Source: JABDKH01 sp963768565
GTDB taxonomy: Bacteria > Bacteroidota > Rhodothermia > Rhodothermales > JABDKH01
DNA length: 64,000 bases
Reading direction: 5' to 3'
NCBI GenBank assembly: GCA_963768565.1
Contig: CAVYIO010000020.1
Coordinates: 134,000 to 197,999 of the forward strand
Below are positions 55,482 to 64,000 of the stretch, in pieces (positions within the stretch are counted from its first letter, which is position 1; every line of letters begins with the position of its first letter). The notes beneath the pieces are model-generated. The model was not told where the DNA came from. It did no database searches and saw nothing but the letters and a program-made list of their open reading frames with translations. Both the position numbers and the translations under genes were made by a program.

Positions 55482-57101
55482 ATGAAAGCCGTGCTCGCAA
55501 TAGCCCTGTTGCTGTCCTTTGCATTTGGCAGCTTCGAGTCATTCGCCCAGGATGTTAAGGTCAATCTTCCGTTTGTCGCCGTACCCGATTTACTCGACGG
55601 GACAAATCCACCTCACTTTCTGATAGCGCGCACGGCGCCCGCGCCCGGAGAGACGTTCACTGATCCGCACTTTAATCAGCAACTCACCTGCGTGACCGAA
55701 CGGAACAACATCCGCAGCCGACATGAGTACGCCCGTTTCGACCCATTCAGCAGTGACGGGAGCAAGATCATCCTGGACCCTGATACCCGCTGGCGCATCT
55801 ACAGCACGGACTCGTATCCATACAATTCCGCGAGCAACGAGATCACGATAATCGATATTGAGGAGCCACGCTGGGACCCGAATGACCCGGATGTGATATG
55901 GGGACTCTACGACTTCACGATTCGAACGGTCAACGTGGCAACGCAGCAGATGACTGTTGTCAAGGACTTCACGCAGGATCCCGTTCTCGGTCCCATCATA
56001 GCACGGGACAATGTCTTCCGAATTACGACGAGAGACGAGGGAGAGTCGTCAAAGGACAAGCGTTACTGGGCACTGTTCCTGCAGGGTGACGACGTGGTCG
56101 ACTACGTCGAACGATACATTTTTACGTGGGACCGCCAGCTCGACACGGTCATCGGATTGTACGAGGTACAGCCCAACGAGGTTGACGTGGACTGGGTCGG
56201 GATGTCTCCGCTCGGCAACTGGGTTATCATTGGCGGCGACCCTGGAAACGGCGGTAACCTGGATGGCATGGTCGTCGCCAACAGAGAACTCACGCAGTTT
56301 CGCGGCCTCGGAAATATCGGGCACTCCGATGTGGCGCTGACGCTCGATGACCAGGAGGTTGTTGTCGGTCAGAATACCGCCACGGACAACATCGACTTGA
56401 TTCCTCTGGATCCGGCCAACGATCGCATGGAGCTGGTTCGCCTTTACTACGACAGCGCCTCTCAGCTTGGTCTCCAGTCGGGCGTGCATGTGTCGTGCAA
56501 CACGGATGGTTTCTGTGTGATCTCGACCTACATCGAGCCCGGCCTACCGGAGAAGAATTGGCTAGACCGCAGCATCATACTGGTGAAACTTGATCGACAG
56601 AGTCCGGCGGGATATTACCTTGCGAAAGTGTACGGAACCACTGATGCGTACTACGAGGAGACGCATGCTACCATCTCCAATGACGGCAAGAGCGTCGTCT
56701 GGGCATCGAACTGGAGCATGAACGTCGGCCAGGAGGATCTATTCATGATGCGGTTGGAGATGCCCGCGAACTGGAAGCAATCGCTCGTCGGCGCGGATGA
56801 TCCGAGGTCAGAGGTGCCCGGCAGCTTAAAGCTCATGCAGAACGTACCCAATCCATTCAACCCGAGCACGACGATTCGATATTCCGTCCCGGCATTCGCG
56901 ACTATTAGCATCAGCGTGTTCGATCTGCTGGGAAGTGAGGTCGCCGAGGTCGTGAACGGAGACCATCCGGCAGGTGACTACCAGGTGGAGTTCGATGCGA
57001 GCTCATCCCCGGGTAGTAGTCCGCTGTCGAGCGGGGTGTATCTGTATCACTTGAGGACCGACGGAGTTCTGGAAACGAAGAAGATGATCCTTCTCAAGTA
57101 G
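55482..57101 (+). CDS. T9SS-sorted secreted beta-propeller-like protein
   Basis: 539-residue secreted protein with signal peptide (AVLAIALLLSFAFGSFESFAQ), a central part with TolB/WD40-like propeller repeats (FSSDGSKIILDPDTRWRIY, MSPLGNWVIIGGDPG, ISNDGKSVVWASNWSMN) and a C-terminal Por sorting domain (MQNVPNPFNPSTTIRYSV, VFDLLGSEVAEVV, LSSGVYLYHLRTD, MILLK). Expected to be exported by type IX secretion and anchored or released at the surface. It stands alone between divergent and convergent neighbours. The preceding AGGAGGT fixes the start. The biochemical role is unknown; the propeller repeats suggest binding rather than clear catalysis. Confidence 0.88.
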   Translation: MKAVLAIALLLSFAFGSFESFAQDVKVNLPFVAVPDLLDGTNPPHFLIARTAPAPGETFTDPHFNQQLTCVTERNNIRSRHEYARFDPFSSDGSKIILDPDTRWRIYSTDSYPYNSASNEITIIDIEEPRWDPNDPDVIWGLYDFTIRTVNVATQQMTVVKDFTQDPVLGPIIARDNVFRITTRDEGESSKDKRYWALFLQGDDVVDYVERYIFTWDRQLDTVIGLYEVQPNEVDVDWVGMSPLGNWVIIGGDPGNGGNLDGMVVANRELTQFRGLGNIGHSDVALTLDDQEVVVGQNTATDNIDLIPLDPANDRMELVRLYYDSASQLGLQSGVHVSCNTDGFCVISTYIEPGLPEKNWLDRSIILVKLDRQSPAGYYLAKVYGTTDAYYEETHATISNDGKSVVWASNWSMNVGQEDLFMMRLEMPANWKQSLVGADDPRSEVPGSLKLMQNVPNPFNPSTTIRYSVPAFATISISVFDLLGSEVAEVVNGDHPAGDYQVEFDASSSPGSSPLSSGVYLYHLRTDGVLETKKMILLK

Positions 57102-57135
57102 TGTTCGGGATCAATCGGAGTGCGCGGACGGCCCG

Positions 57136-59169
57136 CTACTCTGCCTGCTCAAGGTTGTCAATGAGTGCACGGACGTACTCGAGATCGGACGTGCGATCCT
57201 CTGCCTCGAGTAGCCTGGCCAGGTTCCGAAGGAGCACGTGATTCCCTGGTGTGCGCCGGGCCTGAATCAGCCATTCGTCTGCGAGCTCATCGAGTCGACC
57301 ATCGAGTGTATGCAACTCGATGAGCCTGTCGTAGACGCGTTGGTTTTCGTCATCGAGGACAAGTGCTCTCTGATATGCGCGTAGTGCTTTCTGCGTAGTG
57401 CCAGCGTTCTCCCAAATTCGGGCCAAAGCGAACTGAGCGTACTTGTTATCCGGCTCCGCTTTAAGAAGGCGCATGTATGTCGCCTCGGCTTCGTCGATCC
57501 AGCCCCCCTGCTCGAGAAGCCGGCCTTGATACTCTACTAATATGATCGCATCGGGGAAGGTGTCGGCGAGTTCTTGAAGATCGGCCTCCCGCTGATCCGT
57601 GGCACCCAGGTGCAAGAACGTATCCAGGCTTTCTCTAAGAATCTTTTCAGACGCACCCAGTGAGTCCGCAGACGCTTCGATGTTTGTGAGTTGCGTTCTA
57701 GTAGGGATCTGGCCTCCCCCGCCGAGCTCGCCAACGAGGCGATTTCGGAATTGCAGTACGTGCTGAAGCGCGCGTGTGATCGCTTCGCGTTCGTAAAGTA
57801 TCGCTCTGGTCGTGTCTCCCCGCTGCGCTACCGAAATGGCAAGGGCGTGATGAGGTACGGGATCTTCCGATCCGAGTGCGATGGCTGCTTGGAAATGGCG
57901 GTCAGAGCGTATCCGGGTGGAGTCCTCCCCGGCGTGAATGACCCCGAGGCGGACGTGAGGATGGGGATCGGACGGCCTGGCCTCGATCATTTTTTCGTAG
58001 ACCTCGACGGACCGTCTCGGGTCAAGGTCCTCGCACACCTTTCCCAGAGCGACATGCAGCGATCGTTCAGAAGAAAAGCTGTCGATGGCCTCCCGAAAAG
58101 TGTCACTAGCTTCTTCGAGTCGATCCTCTTCGAGGTAGGTCTCGGCGATCCGGTGATAGATGTCGATATCCGAATGACCATGACCCAGGGTGAGTCGGTA
58201 TTCCTTTCTAGCAGCCTCGTAGTCCTCTAGTTCGACGTAAAGACCGGCGATGGCCTGTCGGACGGACACGTCTTGCGGCGCCAAGACAGCCAGACGCTCA
58301 TAAACGTCGATGGCCTCGAGGTACTGAGACCTCAAGGCATGCAGATCAGCAAAATCATCGTAGATCCGCCTCTCGCGCGGTGCCAGGCGCAAAAGGGACT
58401 CATAGACACCGAAAGATTCGTCACCCCTATTGTTGAACCGGTACAGATAAGCGAGTTGTAGTCCGACATCGATGTCTTCCGGGTGGTACCTGTAGAGTTC
58501 TTGCGCGGCCTGCAGCGCGCCAGGAAAGTCCTTCTGCTGCTGCCGCAACTCCACCAGCATGCCGAGTAGTTCCTTGTCGCCGCGACTCTTTCGGAGAGCT
58601 TCCGTCGCTTCTCGCTCCGCCGCTTCACGTCGGCCCAGTTTCAAGAGTACGACGACTGCATTGCGATGCGCCTGGAGATTGGACGGGTCAGCCTGAAGAG
58701 CGGATTCGAAGTGCCGAAGCGACGACTGCAACTGGCCGTTCTGAAAGATCTCCACACCTCGGTTGAGGTGGGCCATCGAGAGCGACCGTCTCGCCGCTGG
58801 GCTGTCTTCAAGGCCCAGAACCTGCTGGAAGTACTGGATACTGTTGCGGTAGCGGCCTTGCTGAAATGCGATCGCCCCAAGAAGGTAATAGACTCTTGGC
58901 TCTCTCCCGTCGCGTCGCAAGGCACTCTTCAGAATCGAGTCGGCCAGATCCAACGAGTCGGCGTCAAGATATACTTGGCCGAGCAGCAGGTAGGTGTCGA
59001 TCAATGTCGAATCAAATCGGAGAGAACGCTCCAGTAGAGAAGCAGCCTCTGCCGAATTGCCGGCGCTGTATAGTGCCGCCGCCTCCGTCGTCAGGGACCA
59101 GGCATTTTGCGCTGAGGTACTGGTCGCCGAGACGGTAAGCAGTGCTAGAGTTGCGGCGACAATTCTCAT
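57136..59169 (-). CDS. Exported tetratricopeptide-repeat protein
   Basis: 677-residue protein with a signal peptide (RIVAATLALLTVSATSTSA) and TPR repeats throughout: ALYSAGNSAEAASLLERSL, YYLLGAIAFQQGRYRNSIQY, AHLNRGVEIFQNGQLQSSLR, ALARIWENAGTTQKALRAYQRAL and more. It has no transmembrane segment after the signal, so it is likely periplasmic or surface-attached and acts as a scaffold. Last gene of a three-gene minus-strand unit (9 bases after the FN3 protein gene), so it may organise the other two products. Convergent with the T9SS protein gene, only 34 bases apart. Confidence 0.88.
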   Translation of the reverse strand: MRIVAATLALLTVSATSTSAQNAWSLTTEAAALYSAGNSAEAASLLERSLRFDSTLIDTYLLLGQVYLDADSLDLADSILKSALRRDGREPRVYYLLGAIAFQQGRYRNSIQYFQQVLGLEDSPAARRSLSMAHLNRGVEIFQNGQLQSSLRHFESALQADPSNLQAHRNAVVVLLKLGRREAAEREATEALRKSRGDKELLGMLVELRQQQKDFPGALQAAQELYRYHPEDIDVGLQLAYLYRFNNRGDESFGVYESLLRLAPRERRIYDDFADLHALRSQYLEAIDVYERLAVLAPQDVSVRQAIAGLYVELEDYEAARKEYRLTLGHGHSDIDIYHRIAETYLEEDRLEEASDTFREAIDSFSSERSLHVALGKVCEDLDPRRSVEVYEKMIEARPSDPHPHVRLGVIHAGEDSTRIRSDRHFQAAIALGSEDPVPHHALAISVAQRGDTTRAILYEREAITRALQHVLQFRNRLVGELGGGGQIPTRTQLTNIEASADSLGASEKILRESLDTFLHLGATDQREADLQELADTFPDAIILVEYQGRLLEQGGWIDEAEATYMRLLKAEPDNKYAQFALARIWENAGTTQKALRAYQRALVLDDENQRVYDRLIELHTLDGRLDELADEWLIQARRTPGNHVLLRNLARLLEAEDRTSDLEYVRALIDNLEQAE

Positions 59170-59178
59170 ACGACGGGC

Positions 59179-61212
59179 TCAGAACGAACTGGTCTCGGCG
59201 CGAGCTTCCACCGGTTCCCCACCCCTGTTCTCATGACCCGACGTGTCGAGTGATGTAACGCGGTAGTATTGCCCATTCATTCCCTGCGGATCGAGGAATT
59301 GTGTTTCAACCAGCGGCGACGACGTCAGTTGCTCCGCAGCACCGTACGGTGAATCCGATCGATACACCATGTACCCGAGCAGGTCCGGCACCCGCACCGG
59401 TTCCCACGACACGGCGACTCCTTCGGCATCGGCCGTTGCCCGGACACGCATGGGAGGCGGAGGCACAGAAAGATCCTGCGGCGTTACGGAGGTCGGTTCA
59501 GTGCCAGGACTCTCGTTGCCGGCAGCGTCGATGGCTACTACATAATACGAATAACGTCGGCCCCTCATCGCCGTCGAATCGGTAGCTTCGAATGTTGTCT
59601 CGTCAAGTGTCAAGACCTCGACCGGGTCATGTTCCGTCTCGCTTCGATACACGCGATACCCGGTGACGTCGAGCGCCATACTCGGCTGCCATTGTAAATC
59701 AACAAGGCCTTCCGACGTGGATCGAGCATAGCTTTCCACAGGCGGCGTGGGTGGTTCGTCGTCGGGAATCGCCACCTCGACTACGGCGCGTTGGCTCTCG
59801 TTGAGCGCATGGTCCAGTGCGGCAACGGCGTACGTATACGTTTTGCCGGGCCGGAGCCCGCGGCCATCGTATCCCGCGTCAACCACACGAATGCTATCCT
59901 TCGGAAGTGGTCGTTGCGTGATTGGCAGGAAATCCTGTTCGTCCCGCTTGCGGTACACGTAGAACCCTTCCAGATCCGCGTCAGTCGGTGCGATCCAACT
60001 CAGCGTCACTTCGTGTCCCTGCAGCATCACAGTGAGACTGTCTGGTGCACCCGGACCCTTCGTATCCAGCGGTCGTCCGGTTGTTGCGTTCGAGAACTCG
60101 CTTTCATTGCCAGCCAGATCCACTGCTGTGACGACATAGTGGTACACCGGTCCGCTGTGCACGTCCTCGTCGCGATAGCTCGCCTGGTCAACTGGGACGG
60201 GCTCACTATTGATCTTCTCGTAACCGGCTTCCAGTTCCAGACTGCGGTAGACATCGTAGTGAGAAACGTCCAGCTCCAGATTCAACCGCCACGTAACCAG
60301 CAGGGCGTTGGCCTCCGAAAACACCTCCACCTGACTGGGAATCGACGGCGGCGTCAGGTCCTCCGCTGTACCCGATACAATCGCCGACGACTCGCTTTCT
60401 CGGCCGATGAAGTCGACGGCGGTGACGTAGTACGAATAGGACCTGTTGTTGTGTACGCTGGCATCCACGCGGAAGCTCAGATCATCCTGCCTGAGAAGCG
60501 GGTTTGGCTGTAGCCGCTCGAATGACCCGCCAGAATCACTCCGGTAAACATGGAAGCCAACAACAACGTCTTCTGGATCGCCGGCATAGTCCGGGAATTC
60601 CCAGGCAACTCGGATGTTGCCATCACCGGCATCGGCGGTCACCCCGCTCGGCACAGACTCCGGCGGCCGGCCTCGGATCTCAAGCTCGCGAGAGCCTGAC
60701 GCCAGGACCTCTCCGTCGAGATCGAGCATGTCGATTCGGTATTCGTATGTTCGGCCTCGCTCCACCGTATCATCGACGAAAAGTCTGCCGGCGACCGCGG
60801 CGGCCCGGAGACTGGCGAGGGAGATCGCCATCGCAGCCCCTGGATCCGTCCGAAAACGACTCAGAACTTCGAAGGCGTCCTGCACTCGCAATGCCCGCGC
60901 AATCCACGCGAAATCGTCACCCAGGAGAGTGCGAGCCCTTGCGGGGTCCGCGACGGCCACGACCGGCGCCAACGTAAGCAGCGAGGGCTCCGAGTCATCC
61001 TGCCCATTCCGATATACGTTGAACCCCTGCATTCCCGGGGGAGCATCAAGCAGCATCAGATATGCGTGCGTCTCCGTTGCCGCGGTAAGGAATGGAAGCG
61101 CGCGGTCCTGCGCTCGCACTTCCATTGCTAGCCTCACAGGTAAAATCAGCGACAGCAACAGGGCAACCTGTAACACGGCCGAGAGGCCCGCATACTTGTT
61201 TCGGGGTTTCAT
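59179..61212 (-). CDS. Exported fibronectin type III repeat protein
   Basis: 677-residue secreted protein. The signal peptide (LQVALLLSLILPVRLAMEVRAQ) precedes several fibronectin-III-like modules with recurring elements: IRVAWEFPDYAGDPEDVVVGFHVYRSD, LLVTWRLNLELDVSHYDVYRS, VTLSWIAPTDADLEGFYVYRK, VDLQWQPSMALDVTGYRVYRS and VAVSWEPVRVPDLLGYMVYRS. Strong module repetition (VYRS, YVVTAVDxAGNES) points to an adhesive or structural protein. No Por sorting domain is seen, so the route to the surface is unclear. ATG 61212 with AGAGGA upstream is the start. Confidence 0.86.
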   Translation of the reverse strand: MKPRNKYAGLSAVLQVALLLSLILPVRLAMEVRAQDRALPFLTAATETHAYLMLLDAPPGMQGFNVYRNGQDDSEPSLLTLAPVVAVADPARARTLLGDDFAWIARALRVQDAFEVLSRFRTDPGAAMAISLASLRAAAVAGRLFVDDTVERGRTYEYRIDMLDLDGEVLASGSRELEIRGRPPESVPSGVTADAGDGNIRVAWEFPDYAGDPEDVVVGFHVYRSDSGGSFERLQPNPLLRQDDLSFRVDASVHNNRSYSYYVTAVDFIGRESESSAIVSGTAEDLTPPSIPSQVEVFSEANALLVTWRLNLELDVSHYDVYRSLELEAGYEKINSEPVPVDQASYRDEDVHSGPVYHYVVTAVDLAGNESEFSNATTGRPLDTKGPGAPDSLTVMLQGHEVTLSWIAPTDADLEGFYVYRKRDEQDFLPITQRPLPKDSIRVVDAGYDGRGLRPGKTYTYAVAALDHALNESQRAVVEVAIPDDEPPTPPVESYARSTSEGLVDLQWQPSMALDVTGYRVYRSETEHDPVEVLTLDETTFEATDSTAMRGRRYSYYVVAIDAAGNESPGTEPTSVTPQDLSVPPPPMRVRATADAEGVAVSWEPVRVPDLLGYMVYRSDSPYGAAEQLTSSPLVETQFLDPQGMNGQYYRVTSLDTSGHENRGGEPVEARAETSSF

Positions 61213-61240
61213 GTTTACATCCTCTTGAGGCCTGCCACAC

Positions 61241-64000
61241 CTATTGCTTCGTTGGCTGTTGCGGGGCGGTCTGCGCCATGGCAATCGTGCTGTCGACTCC
61301 TATTCCGTTCACCGCGCACACAGACACGTAGACGGTCGCAGCGTCTTTCGACTTGCCCGGTGGCTCATTGAGCGTCCTTATGTCGACCACGAACCCCGTG
61401 TCTTGCGTGTAGGTCCAGTCCAGCATGTTCGTGTCTTGCGGCCTGGAGCCGATCGCATAGCGATAGCCAACCACCTGAGACTCGGGATCACGAGCAGATG
61501 ACCACGCGACGGTCAGAGTGTCTGATACCAGCCTGGGCGTCCGGATGGCGGGCGCCGTGGGCGGAGTCGGGTCCGAGAGCTGGATCCCGTCCGAGATACC
61601 ATCGCCACTCCACGCTCCCGCTCCATTCTTCGCCTTCACCTGGACGTAATAAATGATCGCCGGCTTCATCGGCTCATCTAGCTTGATGTTGATCTCCGTC
61701 TGCCCGCCGGTCGAAAACCAGCTCGTGACCGGTGTCGGTTGACCCGCTGACTTGGTCACCACGCGATACTGATACTCCTGGATTCCGGACTCGTAGTCGG
61801 TGGCGGTCCAGGTGACGTAGAGGAGGTTTCTGTTCTTGGTTGTGGCGCCGCCATCATTCACAAGAGGAGTCGTCGGCGAAGTCTTGTCGGCACTGGACAG
61901 AGCGTCCTTCTTCGTCTGGGCGCCGAAGTCTGCACCATCCGGTGAACCAGAAAACGCGTACTGCACATTGATGGTCGCAAGGCGTTGCAACGCCAGTCCG
62001 CCGGCGCCACGAGCGCGCAGCCAGACCTCGTACGTCCCGGGTTCGTGCACACCCAACAGGAACGGTATCGTGGTACTCGTCCGACCGGCCAGTGATCGCC
62101 AGGCGTGAACCGTGGAGGGGCCAAAACTTACCGGACCGCCGCCGGCGATCGGCAAAACCCCCGGCTGCGTCGGCACAGTTGCCGGTGCCTGCGTCGGGTC
62201 AAGTGCCGGTGCCTGCGTCGGGGTCTGCGTTTGTGTAGCCCCCAGCATTCCCACTATATCCTCCACCAGTATCACCCCCTGCGCCAGACCTCCGGTCGCA
62301 CCGACCTGCTGAGCGTCCCCCGGCAGTTGTGCATCGACGCGCGTTCGCGGGTCGATCGGATTTGGATCGATCTGCTGCGTGGGCGCCTGCGGCGCCATCT
62401 TCACGGGCTTCGAGTAGTCCGTAATATCAAGGCTGTATTCCGCCACACTCATCGGGTGAGTAGCATTCCAGGTCAGCGACAGCTTCGCGTAGGCCGGAGT
62501 CTTGTCGCTGACGACCTGCCCGGAGAAAGCTATGATCTGCGGTACCTGGAGCATCTTCTTGACGTTCAGCCGCTCTTTCTCAAAATCCCACCCCTTTGTC
62601 CAGTCCGACGTAGCGACGACAGTTCCGGGCGCCGCGATCGGCTGCTGCGCACCCGCCGGCCCGATGGCTGCCGCCTGCGTACCGCCACCGGACTGGGTCC
62701 CCGTCGTGAGACCGTCCAGAGAGATCACACCCACTACCAGTGCTCCATCCCATGCAGGCGTCTCCTTTCGCGTGCCGGCTTCCATCGACAACTGATCAAG
62801 TAGATCATAGAGCAACGTATACAGCCTCGCTTTTCGGCTGTAGACCTTGTCGGCTGTCAGAGTAGCCAGACTCCAGTTCGCCTGAAAGGTGTTGTTCGTG
62901 TTCTGGAAGTCTGCCACAAACTTCTCACGAGCGGCTCCCGATCCCTTCGTGACGGCGTCGAAACCCGCCAGCGGGATATCGTACCAGATGTACCGCCCCA
63001 GTGTGTCGGCAAGCGCCGCCCAGTTCTCGTGCTGGTCCGGAAACTTCCTCGTAGCTTGATTGCTGAGCGTAAGGAGCTTGTTGACCAGGTTGTTGCGCGT
63101 CTGCGCCCTGAGCTTGGCGTTCGTCCCGGGATCCGCCAGATCCTTGACAATGCCCGCCTGGATCTGGGATTGCAGAGCCGAAAGATCAAGCCACTGTTGG
63201 GAGTACAGCTTGACCCGTTCGTCGAAGTAATCGAGACGCTGCGTAGTGTGATTACCGATCATCTGCGAGGTCTGGCCGTAGTCGTTCACCAGCGCGTTGA
63301 CAGATTTCCCGGAACCCGATAGCAGTTGGTCGACGCTGTTGAGCTTGGTGCCAAGCTGCTGAGTCATCTGCATCAACTTCTGACGGTACGCGAGGGCGCT
63401 CTTCAATTCCTTCTGAACTCCGCTGTCAAGATCCTTGGCGGTCTTGGTGTCAAACCCATAGCCTGTTTTGACCGTCTTGGTCGTCGTCACGCCGTTCGTG
63501 TCCGTGAGCGTCACCGTCTGATAGCTCAGTTGGCCGACCGGATTCGAGTATGTTCCAATATCCTGCACCGTCGGCAGATCACCCGTCAACACATCCTCGA
63601 ATGTCAGCAACAGACTCCGGACGTCAGCCTCCTTGCTCTTCAGACTATTCAGCGTTGCATCAATCTGCGTTCCGGTCGAAGACAGACTGACGTCAAGACT
63701 TCCAAGCCTGGGCGACTGCGGACTGAAGATGACTGCATACGCGTTGTTGAAGCTGGCCTTCGCGCTCGAGGCCACCGCATTGAGATCCTTCTGGTATTCG
63801 TTCTTTATCAATTGATCGAAACCCTTGATCTCGATTAGTTCAACCAGCGCATTGCCTGCATCCGATAACTGCTTGTTACTCAGCGACAAGAGAGAGTTTT
63901 GAGCATTCTTCAGATCCTCCGCCAGCTTCTCCATGTCCGACTTCATCTTCTTGCCGGTGTTCTTCGCGTCGGCGATGATGTCGTCGTACCTGCTGCTCTT
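61241..64000 (-). CDS. Large coiled-coil and FN3-like protein (cut by right edge)
   Basis: At least 919 residues; the frame runs open through the right window edge (first visible residues KSSRYDDIIADAKN), so the true N-terminus and any signal peptide are outside. The N-terminal half is helical and coiled-coil rich (MEKLAEDLKNAQNSLLSLSN; SALAYRQKLMQMTQQLGTKL). The middle has a Thr/Pro/Gln-rich linker (TQTPTQAPALDPTQ). Two FN3-like modules follow (LYVTWTATDYESGIQEYQYRV; LTVAWSSARDPESQVVGYRY) and a short tail. First gene visible of the unit with the FN3 and TPR proteins. No known family assigned; size and layout suggest a structural component of a surface assembly. Confidence 0.83.
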   Translation of the reverse strand, partial: KSSRYDDIIADAKNTGKKMKSDMEKLAEDLKNAQNSLLSLSNKQLSDAGNALVELIEIKGFDQLIKNEYQKDLNAVASSAKASFNNAYAVIFSPQSPRLGSLDVSLSSTGTQIDATLNSLKSKEADVRSLLLTFEDVLTGDLPTVQDIGTYSNPVGQLSYQTVTLTDTNGVTTTKTVKTGYGFDTKTAKDLDSGVQKELKSALAYRQKLMQMTQQLGTKLNSVDQLLSGSGKSVNALVNDYGQTSQMIGNHTTQRLDYFDERVKLYSQQWLDLSALQSQIQAGIVKDLADPGTNAKLRAQTRNNLVNKLLTLSNQATRKFPDQHENWAALADTLGRYIWYDIPLAGFDAVTKGSGAAREKFVADFQNTNNTFQANWSLATLTADKVYSRKARLYTLLYDLLDQLSMEAGTRKETPAWDGALVVGVISLDGLTTGTQSGGGTQAAAIGPAGAQQPIAAPGTVVATSDWTKGWDFEKERLNVKKMLQVPQIIAFSGQVVSDKTPAYAKLSLTWNATHPMSVAEYSLDITDYSKPVKMAPQAPTQQIDPNPIDPRTRVDAQLPGDAQQVGATGGLAQGVILVEDIVGMLGATQTQTPTQAPALDPTQAPATVPTQPGVLPIAGGGPVSFGPSTVHAWRSLAGRTSTTIPFLLGVHEPGTYEVWLRARGAGGLALQRLATINVQYAFSGSPDGADFGAQTKKDALSSADKTSPTTPLVNDGGATTKNRNLLYVTWTATDYESGIQEYQYRVVTKSAGQPTPVTSWFSTGGQTEINIKLDEPMKPAIIYYVQVKAKNGAGAWSGDGISDGIQLSDPTPPTAPAIRTPRLVSDTLTVAWSSARDPESQVVGYRYAIGSRPQDTNMLDWTYTQDTGFVVDIRTLNEPPGKSKDAATVYVSVCAVNGIGVDSTIAMAQTAPQQPTKQ

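Noticed and set aside
53384..55564. Extended N-termini of the second permease and the LolA-like gene in the longest open frames
   Set aside because: The extensions read across a neighbouring gene or a promoter region, while family-like starts with membrane or signal segments occur at 53063 and 55090.
1..64000. Prophage, insertion sequence, integron or CRISPR
   Set aside because: No transposase, integrase, phage structural gene, repeat-spacer pattern or tRNA-flanked attachment site was seen.

Overview
The window looks like a chromosomal segment of a moderately high-GC member of the Bacteroidota/Rhodothermota (Rhodothermales-like). The indicators are several secreted proteins ending in a Por (type IX) sorting domain with YPNPFNPST-type motifs, PorV-like and TonB-dependent outer-membrane proteins, LDH-like malate dehydrogenase, and many lipoproteins. 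This assignment is inference from gene content. I saw no rRNA, tRNA, CRISPR array, insertion sequence or prophage.

Layout. 1-14.3 kb: four sensor histidine kinases (one cut by the left edge, two hybrid with receiver domains) interleaved with malate dehydrogenase, a CDF metal exporter, a glycerol utilisation pair (glpK-glpD, glpD frameshifted) and a lipoprotein with a methyltransferase fold. 14.4-27.3 kb: a long plus-strand run of exported proteins, several translationally coupled: two large T9SS-sorted proteins (one with OB-fold-like repeats and two frameshifts), a lipoprotein, a TonB-dependent receptor, a PorV/PorQ-like barrel, an NHL-like lipoprotein and a secreted endonuclease/exonuclease/phosphatase protein. 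27.4-29.1 kb: small genes (62-aa protein, collagen-like lipoprotein, DUF971 protein). 29.1-39.3 kb: a minus-strand DNA repair block, addB-addA followed by an SbcD-like nuclease and a membrane-anchored SbcC/YhaN-like ATPase. 39.4-45.2 kb: small proteins, chromate transporter, exonuclease III, and a membrane protein/lipoprotein/TonB-receptor unit (two genes frameshifted). 45.3-47.8 kb: methionine-salvage isomerase mtnA, an overlapping class II aldolase, and a Cys-rich unknown. 47.9-49.9 kb: two exported proteins with CX4CH haem-like motifs behind a CRP/FNR-like palindrome, and a small Cys-rich protein. 49.9-55.1 kb: a minus-strand five-gene envelope transport unit (LolA-like protein, two FtsX-type permeases, ABC ATPase, outer-membrane barrel). 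55.5-57.1 kb: a T9SS-sorted beta-propeller-like protein. 57.1-64.0 kb: a three-gene unit of TPR, fibronectin-III-rich and coiled-coil/FN3 exported proteins, the last cut by the right edge.

Five single-base indels in four otherwise well-conserved genes (near 8769, 18074, 18511, 42175 and 45085) suggest residual assembly error rather than five real gene losses, although this cannot be settled from sequence alone. The most promising leads for new biology are the 14.4-27.3 kb exported OB-fold/nuclease/TonB locus, the CX4CH pair with its palindrome, the LolA-FtsX-barrel unit, and the 57-64 kb TPR/FN3 operon.
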